NCBI GenBank assembly: GCA_021772935.1
Contig: JAJFLA010000056.1
Location: forward strand, 140,976-204,975
Source of the DNA: Gammaproteobacteria bacterium
GTDB lineage: Bacteria; Pseudomonadota; Gammaproteobacteria; Xanthomonadales; SZUA-36
DNA length: 64,000 nt
Direction of reading: 5' to 3'
Under the pieces are notes generated by a model that saw only the letters and a program-made list of their open reading frames with translations, ran no database searches and was not told the DNA's origin. A program made the position numbers and the translations under genes. This document shows, one piece after another, positions 36,698 through 44,505 of this stretch. Positions within the stretch are counted from its first letter, which is position 1. Each line of letters starts with the position of its first letter.

Positions 36698-37189
36698 ATG
36701 AAAAAAACAGTTATATGTAGTTTATTGACATTAATAGTCTCCCCTTGTCATGCAACACCATTAGGAGAGGGTGCTTTTGATACCATCAGTATAAGCGCGG
36801 ATGAGGCCCGTGAGGATGAACTGCCAGGAATTCTTCATTTTCAAGGACATTTTTTGATGCGAAGTGATGACTGGCAATTGACGTCTGCGCGGGCAACGGT
36901 TTATGGCAGACCCAACCGACCGGATGAGGTTTACCTGGAAGGTTCACCAGCCCGTTTCCTGATCAGTCAGACACATAATACCCAACAGGGTCCGGTTGAG
37001 GCTGTTGCGTCGGTTGTCGAGTATTTGCGTGCTGTTAACAAGTTGAAGTTATCCGGTGGTGCCACATTGACGTTGGATAAAGAGGTTATTCGGAGTACAT
37101 ATATTGAGTACGACATCAATACCAACCGCTATCATGCAGGCGGTATTGATGGTGTTCTGATCGAAGTTCAACCGGACAATATGTTTTAG
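36698..37189 (+). CDS. LptA/OstA-domain periplasmic protein
   Basis: A 163-aa secreted protein: signal peptide MKKTVICSLLTLIVSPCHA, then an OstA/LptA-type beta-jellyroll with ISISADEAREDE, LHFQGHF, TSARATVYGR, EVYLEGSPARF, VEAVASVVEYL and NKLKLSGGATLTLD. LptA strands form the bridge that carries LPS across the periplasm. A canonical lptA is present in this window at 50186-50800, so this is a second, divergent copy placed head-to-head with lptFG. I infer a bridge component for the sphingolipid cluster. Its stop lies 1 base before the end of the converging nucleotidyltransferase gene. Confidence 0.82.
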   Translation: MKKTVICSLLTLIVSPCHATPLGEGAFDTISISADEAREDELPGILHFQGHFLMRSDDWQLTSARATVYGRPNRPDEVYLEGSPARFLISQTHNTQQGPVEAVASVVEYLRAVNKLKLSGGATLTLDKEVIRSTYIEYDINTNRYHAGGIDGVLIEVQPDNMF

Positions 37190-37190
37190 C

Positions 37191-37919
37191 TTATCGTGAC
37201 CATCGCTCGACGACATCCGCCGCAGCTGCAAAATCTGCAGCATCATCGACTTCGCACCAACTCATACCATTTATCGGACAGATTCCAGCGATACCTTCAC
37301 TGGCAAGCTGGTCGATGGCAGACAGGTACCACAGCTTGAGTGCATCTGACTTGTCCATCATTTCTTCGAGTTTCTGTGTGAATGCATGTGCACCGGTTTC
37401 ATTAAATACCATCAGACCAATGCTTTCCCCGCTGACGAGGCTGATATCCAATTGCTTGCTGACTTTTAGTAGCCTGTCACCATCGGCAATAATCTTCATA
37501 TCATCAAGGTCAAAATAGGATTTGGTGTCGGTGGCAAGTGTAATGCCATAACTGTTGTCACAAGCAAGCAAGCGTTGCAGAATGGCGGCTTCGAATAAGG
37601 TATCCCCATTCATCAGCACAAACGGCCCATCCATTTCAAAACGTGCTTCCCAACAAGTACCGAGGTTGTCGGTGTGAGCATACATTGGGTTATGTAATGT
37701 TCGTACCTTGATGCCGCTAACCTTGTTTACGATCGTATCGACCATTTCACTTGCAAAACCAGACACGACCACGACTTCATCTATGTCGCATTGTGCGATC
37801 TGGCCTAATTGCCATTCAAGAATTGAGATTCCATGAAGGGGCAAACAGCACTTGGCCATGTTTGATGTCAATGGCATCAGCCGACGACCCTGGCCTGCGC
37901 TAAGTATGATTGCTTTCAA
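37191..37919 (-). CDS. Sugar/alcohol-phosphate nucleotidyltransferase (LicC/CpgD-like)
   Basis: A 242-aa NTP-transferase starting MKAIILSAGQGRRLMPLT, the GxGxR-type nucleotide loop, followed by KCCLPLHGISILEWQL, FVLMNGDTLFE with the metal-binding Asp, and SIGLMVFN. The size and motifs fit choline-phosphate or related cytidylyltransferases. In this cluster it may make the CDP-head group (for example CDP-glycerol, CDP-phosphoglycerate or CDP-inositol) used by the CDP-alcohol transferase 3 kb away. A cytidylyltransferase of the Caulobacter ceramide head-group pathway is the closest functional precedent I know. It converges with the LptA-like gene. Confidence 0.82.
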   Translation of the reverse strand: MKAIILSAGQGRRLMPLTSNMAKCCLPLHGISILEWQLGQIAQCDIDEVVVVSGFASEMVDTIVNKVSGIKVRTLHNPMYAHTDNLGTCWEARFEMDGPFVLMNGDTLFEAAILQRLLACDNSYGITLATDTKSYFDLDDMKIIADGDRLLKVSKQLDISLVSGESIGLMVFNETGAHAFTQKLEEMMDKSDALKLWYLSAIDQLASEGIAGICPINGMSWCEVDDAADFAAAADVVERWSR

Positions 37920-38087
37920 ACAGGTTCCTTACGAGAAAAGTGCTGCATTAGAACATGAATTCGTTAATCTGCAAAATGCATTATTGATACAATTAAGTGC
38001 ACAGCACTTGATAAGTACACAGAGTTTGGAATTTTTGCTGCCTACCCTGTGACAGGAGTCTTAGCAGACAGACGACGGATTAGGAAT

Positions 38088-39695
38088 ATGTTAATAGATC
38101 TTGAACAGACCACTGATGACATTTTGCTGGGTGCGGAAGTCTGTATTGTTGGTGCAGGAGCAGCGGGTGTTGCGCTTGCACGGGATTTGATGCACGCAGG
38201 GCGTGACGTGTGTCTGCTGGAAGGTGGTGGGATGGATTATGAAGAACACACCCAGTCATTATTCGATGGCAATAATATCGGCATGGAATATTATGATCTT
38301 GACCATGCCAGGTTACGTTTTTTTGGAGGGACAACTAATATCTGGGGCGGGCGCAGTGTTCCGTTGGACCCGATTGATTTTGAAAAACGTGAATGGGTAC
38401 CTCATAGCGGATGGCCGATCACACTTGATGACTTGCAGAATTATTACCGCATTGCTCATGATTCATTGGAACTGGGTGAGTTTGAGTATGAGGCCGGAAT
38501 TTGGGAAAAACTTCAGCTAAGTCCTATCGATTTTGATCCTGAAGAAATAGCCACGCGTTTCTGGCGGTTCGATGACCTTGCAGAACGCTTTAACAGCCGA
38601 CGAAGTGATGACCTGATTAAATCGGCAAATGTACGCGTTGTACTGCATGCAAACACTGTCGGACTCCAGGCAGTCGAAAACGCATCGGGTATCACACATT
38701 TGAATGCAAAATCCCTGTCAGGCAGGAAATTAAAAGTCCAGTCCCATCACTTTGTGCTTGCCTGTGGCGCGATTGAAAATGCTCGCTTGTTATTGGCATC
38801 CAATAATGTGGAAGCCAATGGGATTGGTAACCAGCATGATCAGTTGGGTCGCTATTTCATGGAACACCCGCACGGTAGAATTGCCCATATTGATACACAG
38901 GATCCCGCAGCTTTCTGGGCGTTGTATCGCAAGCGCTATCCGGTAGCGGGCGTGCCACTCGCCCCGGCGCTGGTGTTGCCGCCCTCTTTGCAGCAGCGAT
39001 TGGGTATTCTTAATAGCGCAGCTACCTTTAAATTACAGAAAGATCCGAGCAATGGCGCGACCATGAGTAAACGGGTATATCTAAACTTGAAACACAGTTT
39101 GTCGCCCTCGAAATCTGGTCGCCGTCTTTGGCAGACCTGGCGAGGCACTCAGGACTGGTTACAGCGGCATGTCTCCATGCCATTATTACGTTTTGGTGTG
39201 AAAGTTAACCGAATGGGTCTTTATGTGATTGCCCGCGCTGAGCAGGCCCCAAATCCTGATAGCCGCGTGTGCTTGTCAAAGAAGAAGGATGCATTGGGAA
39301 GCCCCAAGGCTGATCTCGATTGGCGTCTCAGCGCACTGGACAAGGAAACCATGCTGCAATTTGGCAAAACGCTGCAACGCGAGTTTGATCGGCTTGGCTT
39401 GGGTAAAGTGACAACCTCCCCATGGTTAGAGGACGGTCAACCCGAATGGCCGGTCGATGCGAGCGTAGGCAATCATCCGATTGGTGGTTACCACCATATG
39501 GGCACGACCCGTATGAGCGCGTCAGCCAAGAACGGTGTGGTGGACGCCAATTGTACGATACACGGATATCACAACCTACACATCGCTGGAAGTTCTGTAT
39601 TTACTACCGGGGGGTGGGCCAATCCTACTTTGACCTTGCTGGCGTTGACGCATCGGCTCGGTGATCACTTGAATATCTTGTTGGACAGGCAGTAA
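38088..39695 (+). CDS. GMC-family FAD-dependent oxidoreductase
   Basis: A 535-aa flavoenzyme: N-terminal FAD motif VCIVGAGAAGVALARDL, FFGGTTNIWGGRSVPLD, FVLACGAIENARLLL, and the C-terminal GMC region GGYHHMGTTRMS, VVDANCTIHGYHNLHIAGSSVF and GGWANPTLTLLAL. GMC enzymes oxidise alcohols on sugars, sterols and other substrates. Its substrate is unknown; a hydroxyl on the sphingoid base, acyl chain or head group is possible from context. I start at ATG 38088; GTG 38049 is in frame. The 168-bp upstream gap to the divergent nucleotidyltransferase contains no visible gene. Confidence 0.85.
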   Translation: MLIDLEQTTDDILLGAEVCIVGAGAAGVALARDLMHAGRDVCLLEGGGMDYEEHTQSLFDGNNIGMEYYDLDHARLRFFGGTTNIWGGRSVPLDPIDFEKREWVPHSGWPITLDDLQNYYRIAHDSLELGEFEYEAGIWEKLQLSPIDFDPEEIATRFWRFDDLAERFNSRRSDDLIKSANVRVVLHANTVGLQAVENASGITHLNAKSLSGRKLKVQSHHFVLACGAIENARLLLASNNVEANGIGNQHDQLGRYFMEHPHGRIAHIDTQDPAAFWALYRKRYPVAGVPLAPALVLPPSLQQRLGILNSAATFKLQKDPSNGATMSKRVYLNLKHSLSPSKSGRRLWQTWRGTQDWLQRHVSMPLLRFGVKVNRMGLYVIARAEQAPNPDSRVCLSKKKDALGSPKADLDWRLSALDKETMLQFGKTLQREFDRLGLGKVTTSPWLEDGQPEWPVDASVGNHPIGGYHHMGTTRMSASAKNGVVDANCTIHGYHNLHIAGSSVFTTGGWANPTLTLLALTHRLGDHLNILLDRQ

Positions 39696-39756
39696 TAAAA
39701 GGCAAAACGAGACTAATTCAGAGGCGCTCCGGGTAAATCACCAGACCAGTTTCCGA

Positions 39757-39877
39757 TGGCCCAGGCCAGCCTCTCGACCAGTTCCTGGTCTCACCTTCTC
39801 CGTGTGCTCTATTGCGAAATAGGTGTAACACTGACACGATCGCATCGCACGTCCCTGTGCTCTATTGCGATATACCG
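39757..39877 (-). repeat. REP-like palindromic repeat block, inverted relative to the 63.5-64 kb array
   Basis: The block carries TGGCCCAGGCCA (39757-39768), the hairpin GACCAG-TTC-CTGGTC (39776-39790), then two units of GTGCTCTATTGCG (about 39803 and 39858) around a GATCGCATCGCAC segment. In order and sequence it is the reverse complement of the units in the terminal array. The last unit supplies the stop codon of the adjoining minus-strand gene (39862-39864). Confidence 0.85.
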
Positions 39878-40761
39878 TCCGTCCTGGACATAATTTTTTC
39901 TGCTAATTGCTGGTCTTCGATGGAATCAACGTCCACGGCAGCCCTGGCAAAATCCAATTGCACATAGCCAATTCGGCAACCTGCAGCCGTTGAAAATGAC
40001 CGAAGCACCTGTTCAAACGTTACGCGTCTGAACAGGTAACGCAAGAGAGCCATGGGACCGAAGCGACGCGCAATTCGCCAAGGGTGTTTGCGATCAGCTT
40101 CTGCCTGACGCCAGAAAACGAGTGCCTTCCGACCTTCTGGGCTGAGAATGGCGCAGAGGTTACTACCACAGAAATGTCCATCTGAAAATTTTAGTACCGT
40201 GCGTTTGTTTTCCGGCCAGGCCGCGTGAACCAGCGCGTGTGGGACAAAGCCCATGACAAGATCGTAGTTTGAATCGTTCACGGAAGAGGGGAGGGGACGG
40301 GCATCGATCGAGAGGCTGCCAGGGTCTACTGACAGCTGGTCGGGAGGCTGGTCTGGGGTATGCGAAAACGCTTGTGTGCAGAAGTCATCCACGATTTCGC
40401 CAGTTAACAAGGCATGGTCACCGGCTGTCAGCAGAGTCGGGTAATGATCCAGTTTCTCCAATGCCGCCAATGCACTATTGGTGGGCCCGAGGTCTGGCGC
40501 CAGCCACTCAAAAGCCCGGTGTTGTAGAAGATTTTTTAAACCTGGGTTGTTTGCAACGACATCAGCCGATGGCCCACAAATGATACCGCCACCCACCAAG
40601 CGACTATCTGTAATCGCCTGCATCACATGTGCGAGTGCTGGTTTACCAGCAACAGGAACCATCACACTTGCTGTGATATTGAAGGCGTGGCTTAGTGCGC
40701 TGCCGCCTGGGCGTTCACCCGCGAGTATGATTGAGCGGTATTTAGCCGATTGCTCGATCAT
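39862..40761 (-). CDS. Nucleotidyltransferase-family protein with repeat-derived segments
   Basis: A 299-aa MobA-like NTP-transferase: SIILAGERPGGSALSHAF as the nucleotide loop, then VMVPVAGKPALAHVMQAI and LLTAGDHALLTGEIV with the expected Asp. The spacing fits a CDP- or UDP-forming enzyme for a small phosphorylated head group. The middle (about residues 133-165) is a Pro/Ser/Asp-rich stretch encoded by DNA matching the local palindromic repeat, and the C-terminal ISQ and stop lie inside another repeat copy, so both the linker and end look repeat-derived. It lies 15 bp downstream of the ceramide-synthase-like gene on the same strand, which suggests one operon. Confidence 0.75.
   Translation of the reverse strand: MIEQSAKYRSIILAGERPGGSALSHAFNITASVMVPVAGKPALAHVMQAITDSRLVGGGIICGPSADVVANNPGLKNLLQHRAFEWLAPDLGPTNSALAALEKLDHYPTLLTAGDHALLTGEIVDDFCTQAFSHTPDQPPDQLSVDPGSLSIDARPLPSSVNDSNYDLVMGFVPHALVHAAWPENKRTVLKFSDGHFCGSNLCAILSPEGRKALVFWRQAEADRKHPWRIARRFGPMALLRYLFRRVTFEQVLRSFSTAAGCRIGYVQLDFARAAVDVDSIEDQQLAEKIMSRTDGISQ
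40304..40358 (-). repeat. In-frame palindromic repeat fragment inside the nucleotidyltransferase gene
   Basis: CTGGTCGGGAGGCTGGTCTG at 40336 matches the CTGGTCGAGAGGCTGGTCTG unit of the terminal array with one change, and ATCGAGAGGCTGCC at 40307-40320 is a second partial copy. The reading frame passes through both. Confidence 0.75.
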
Positions 40762-40776
40762 GTCGGAGTAGAAGGT

Positions 40777-41922
40777 TTAAATGTCTTTGTCATACATTCG
40801 GTAACGTTTCGTAACCTCGCCACCGACACTTTCAATGATATTTCTAGTGGCATGGTTATGCTCTAGTACCCAGGACATTTCAACACGCTCAAGACCTTTG
40901 GATGTACCGGCGTCCATTGCAGCCTTGATAACCATATAGGCCAGTGCCGGGCCGAAGCGGGTGTTCTGATATTTCTGCCGGACACCCATCAATGCCACCC
41001 GGGCTGTTTTGGGGGAAGCAACCTTCAGACGCCAAAACAATTTGGCCCAGCCGAATGGTAGCAGACGGCCATTCAAGTCTGCGATGGCTTCATTGATATT
41101 GGGTAGCAGGACAACAAAAGAAGCGGCTTGACCATCGATTTCAGCAATTTGGATAAAATCCTTGGGCAGCAACATCAATAATTCCTTGCCGATCACACTG
41201 AATTCTTCACGCGTAAACGGTACATAGTTCCAATTGTTCTGCCAGGCGTCATTGAAAATGTCCCGCATCAATTCAAGCTCATTGGTCTTTTCGTTGCGAT
41301 CCAGGCAACGGACCTTAACGCGGTTAGCGCTTCTTGTGATGAGTGCCTGCATAACCCTGGGTATGGTGAGCATGTGGTTGTCCAACTCATAGGCCAGCAA
41401 ATCTTGTGCTGGCTGGTAGCCACAACGCTCAATCGCGGCGCCGTAGTAGTTTGGTGAATGAGCCATCATGACGTAAGGCGGGGTATCAAAACCATCGACC
41501 AGGATGCCGAGTTCCTGATTGATGCCGAGGCTGAAAGGGCCTAAGGCCTTTCGCATACCCTTGGCCCGCAACCAATACTCAGCAGTATCAAACAATGCTT
41601 TGAAAACAGCATCATCATCTGGGGCTTCAATTAAGCCGAAAAACCCGATCTTGTTATCGTATCGTTGCTGGTGTAAATGATCGATTTGTGCCGAAATGCG
41701 CCCGACTGGCTTGCCGTCCCTGTAAGCTGTCCATGCCTGCCAGTCAGCGTGCATGAAATATGGGTGTTTGTGTGAAAAAGCTTCTCTGCGTTCGGCAAGC
41801 AGCGGTGGCACCCAGTTTGGATCATCCTGGTAAATGCCCCAGGGTACCCGAATAAACGTATCTAAGGCCTGCTTTCCGGAAACCTCTCTGATTTCAACTG
41901 CTGTGTCAGAAAAACTATTCAT
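40777..41922 (-). CDS. GNAT-fold acyltransferase, candidate bacterial ceramide synthase
   Basis: A 381-aa protein of the GNAT-like family recognised by an opening such as FIRVPWGIYQDDPNWVPPLL, then WTAYRDGKPVGRISAQID, GFFGLIEAPDD, LGPFSLGINQELGILVDG, PPYVMMAHSPNYY and a C-terminal SWVLEHNHATRNIIESVG with GNAT character. I recall that the ceramide synthase of Caulobacter, found beside its spt-acp-cerR genes, is of this kind; it N-acylates the sphingoid base. Its presence in this island supports that role, though related proteins of unknown role are widespread. It heads a short run with the nucleotidyltransferase at 39862. No signal peptide is seen. Confidence 0.65.
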   Translation of the reverse strand: MNSFSDTAVEIREVSGKQALDTFIRVPWGIYQDDPNWVPPLLAERREAFSHKHPYFMHADWQAWTAYRDGKPVGRISAQIDHLHQQRYDNKIGFFGLIEAPDDDAVFKALFDTAEYWLRAKGMRKALGPFSLGINQELGILVDGFDTPPYVMMAHSPNYYGAAIERCGYQPAQDLLAYELDNHMLTIPRVMQALITRSANRVKVRCLDRNEKTNELELMRDIFNDAWQNNWNYVPFTREEFSVIGKELLMLLPKDFIQIAEIDGQAASFVVLLPNINEAIADLNGRLLPFGWAKLFWRLKVASPKTARVALMGVRQKYQNTRFGPALAYMVIKAAMDAGTSKGLERVEMSWVLEHNHATRNIIESVGGEVTKRYRMYDKDI

Positions 41923-41995
41923 AAACTAACTTCCAGTGAATGTGGGTTACATTGTCGTGTATCAATTGCAGGCAGGGTATGAAATAAGCCGACAG

Positions 41996-44494
41996 TCATT
42001 TGGGTATCCGCTGTATCGCTGAAAAAATGTTGAGGTAACGGCTGCAAATACTTTTCCAATCCATTTCAGCGGCAAAATCAAGCGCAGCGGCAGATAATTC
42101 GTGTCGATATTTTTTTGACTCAGCCAGTTTCATGATTTCATTTGACATGCTCAACCAGTCGTCGGTGATAATGGCTTCGCGACCATTGACGACCGGAATG
42201 CCTTCGATTCCTTTAGATGTGCTGATAACGGGTAGTCCGGCGGCAAAACAATCGATGATTTTCATTCGTGTACCGCCACCTTCGCGTAATGGAATGACCG
42301 CCAGGTCACAGCCTTTCAGCCAGGGGCTGACTTCATCAACGCTTCCAGTGAAATGAATGTTGGTGTGCATGCTTTCGCTCGGTGGATTACGTCCAATGGC
42401 TATGAGATGAAAAGGGTACGGGCAGTTCGCCAGTTGCGGTAATAAAATTTCAGCAAAAACCTGCAATGCATCACAATTAGGTGGATAGGAAAATGTGCCG
42501 TGAAATGCTATCAATACCGCATTATCCGGTAGATCAAAATCCTGTCGAATGGAATGCATCGCTGGTCGTTGATGATTGGCGGGCTTAAAACCATGAGGAA
42601 TGGTATGCAGTAATGCCGGTTTTACACCGTCGCCAAGCAGTTGCTGGCGATCATTATCGGATACACAAATGACGGCATCGGAACGATTGCAAAGGTTGAT
42701 TTCAATTGCCTGCAGGTTTCGAAATTGCGCTGCAGAAAGTTCTGCTACCTGTGCTTTAAGCCGTGCATATTCGACATTGTGTTCGACCAGCACAACTGGT
42801 GTGTTCAAGATTTCGCGGGCTTCGATGCAGGGTTTTGCATACGCTGGAAATTCTGCTTGCAGGATACCGGCATTCAACTGTTTGGCGGCATACAGACAAT
42901 GCCAGAAAAAACTATTGTCGCTTAATGGCAGGTACAAAAAGCTGTTGCTTTCGGGTATGTCCTTGCTGAAATGCAAAAGTCGGGTTAGTGAACGTGGCAA
43001 GCTCAGCAATCGCAACCAGAAAGGTAGACGACAACGCTGTTTGTGACCATTGTCAAATAGCCACCAGTATTTGCGGTCATCACTGACAATGCCTACCCTG
43101 CGACCATGTTGTGACAAGCCTCGTGCGGTTTCGACAATTTTGACAGCGGCTCCATGGTCATCTGGAAACAAATCACTGCGGGTAACGATCAGTATATTAT
43201 TACGTGGTCCGGATTCGGGCCCTGGTTGGAATATTTGGCGAAGACCGAAGCGTCTGAGTAAACGGGCTTGCCTTTTTATTCGTTTGGGCCAAGGCGGCTT
43301 GCCAAGAGTTATAGATGTTGTTTGCTGAGGAGCCAAGGGTAGCCGTGCAGCTTTTGCCGGCATTTCAAGCCAGTTCAGTAAGGGTTTGCAGGCTTTGTCA
43401 GGGCACAGTTCATCTTCAACCAGGCGGAGCGCATTTTTTGAGCGGCTTTCCCATTCATCTGGGTTGTTCATTATTTGCTGCAATAATTTACTAAGGTCTT
43501 GCGGGCCTTGTATGGTCCAGCCGGCTTCATATTGTTTTACCAGTCTGGCTAGCGGCAGATAGTCATTGCAAATTAATGGTAAGCCGTGACGCAGAAATTC
43601 CAGAGAACGAAATGACTGACTAAATTTTCTTTCAATATTTGATTGTGCAACTTCCAGGCCGATGTGGGCAGATTCCAGCAAAAAACGACTGAAGTGGCTG
43701 TAGGGTACAAGTTCTTGGGTTTGATAGCCGGGTGCCTTGTGGCCCGGGGTCGTCTCTCGATGGGTCCCCGCTGGCCCAGGCCAGTCTTCCGACCGGTTCC
43801 CGGTCTGGTCTTCCCTCGCCTCCTGCCAGCGGTATTGTCCGCCAAACAATATCAGGCGTGGTGCTTTGGATTCTTGATCATCCTTTAAGTCTTGAATGGC
43901 CTGCCAGTACAGTTCAGATTTTCGCCAGGGCCAGTGGACGCCACCACTGACCAGTGTCCAGCCACTGGTTCGGGGATCAGACTCTGGTCTGCCTGCTGGT
44001 TCCGCTGCTAATGGCACTACCAGTACAGGCTCGTTGCTGCGCAGGTCAAATCCTGCTTGCAGCAATGTATACCACAGCAGGTCGCGTTGCTTGTGATTGC
44101 CGCATAACAACACGTCACATTTTGACAGCGCACGTTGCAATCGCTGCAACTCCGGGCCTACGAGCGCTGGGTGCTCAAAAAGTTTTTCCAACGGCCTGGG
44201 TGCGACAAAATCCACAATTACCGCTTGTGGCAACTCGAAAGGCAGTAATTCCAATAGTTCCCAATAGCTAACCAGGATGACATCCGGGTGTAGCCTCTTA
44301 ATGGTTGCATGTAATTCATCACGGTTATGAAAAGCATCTGGATGTGAGCTTTTTTGCTTATCCAACCAGGTTTGTAAGATGGTATGTCCGGCACGACGCA
44401 ATGCACTTTCCAGTTGTGCTGTACGTATGGCATTACCGGTGGCAACTACGTCAGTTGCTAACGGAGACTCCTGCGTGATCAATAATATCTGCAT
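41996..44494 (-). CDS. Tandem GT4 glycosyltransferase (two GT-B domains)
   Basis: An 832-aa fusion of two GT-B glycosyltransferase domains. The N-terminal one (about 1-390) opens MQILLITQESPLATD and ends with a LEFLRHGLPLICND donor-site segment. The C-terminal one (about 420-832) has VTRSDLFPDDHGAAVKI, HNVEYARLKAQ, AFHGTFSYPPNCDAL, FTGSVDEVSPWLKGCDLAV and PLREGGGTRMKIIDCFAAGLPVI. Residues about 220-250 of the first domain (WQEAREDQTGNRSEDWPGP onward) are encoded by a palindromic repeat and are not part of the usual fold. It may add sugars to ceramide or to another glycolipid; this is inferred from position only. Confidence 0.85.
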   Translation of the reverse strand: MQILLITQESPLATDVVATGNAIRTAQLESALRRAGHTILQTWLDKQKSSHPDAFHNRDELHATIKRLHPDVILVSYWELLELLPFELPQAVIVDFVAPRPLEKLFEHPALVGPELQRLQRALSKCDVLLCGNHKQRDLLWYTLLQAGFDLRSNEPVLVVPLAAEPAGRPESDPRTSGWTLVSGGVHWPWRKSELYWQAIQDLKDDQESKAPRLILFGGQYRWQEAREDQTGNRSEDWPGPAGTHRETTPGHKAPGYQTQELVPYSHFSRFLLESAHIGLEVAQSNIERKFSQSFRSLEFLRHGLPLICNDYLPLARLVKQYEAGWTIQGPQDLSKLLQQIMNNPDEWESRSKNALRLVEDELCPDKACKPLLNWLEMPAKAARLPLAPQQTTSITLGKPPWPKRIKRQARLLRRFGLRQIFQPGPESGPRNNILIVTRSDLFPDDHGAAVKIVETARGLSQHGRRVGIVSDDRKYWWLFDNGHKQRCRLPFWLRLLSLPRSLTRLLHFSKDIPESNSFLYLPLSDNSFFWHCLYAAKQLNAGILQAEFPAYAKPCIEAREILNTPVVLVEHNVEYARLKAQVAELSAAQFRNLQAIEINLCNRSDAVICVSDNDRQQLLGDGVKPALLHTIPHGFKPANHQRPAMHSIRQDFDLPDNAVLIAFHGTFSYPPNCDALQVFAEILLPQLANCPYPFHLIAIGRNPPSESMHTNIHFTGSVDEVSPWLKGCDLAVIPLREGGGTRMKIIDCFAAGLPVISTSKGIEGIPVVNGREAIITDDWLSMSNEIMKLAESKKYRHELSAAALDFAAEMDWKSICSRYLNIFSAIQRIPK
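43740..43830 (-). repeat. Palindromic repeat inserted in frame in the tandem glycosyltransferase
   Basis: The coding sequence contains TGGCCCAGGCCA (43772-43783) and the hairpin GACCGG-TTC-CCGGTC (43791-43805) followed by TGGTCTTCCCTCGCC. Order and spacing match the intergenic copy at 39757-39790. The stem differs by an A-to-G change on one side with the matching T-to-C on the other, so pairing is kept. Confidence 0.8.
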
Positions 44495-44505
44495 GCGGGA
44501 TCAGG

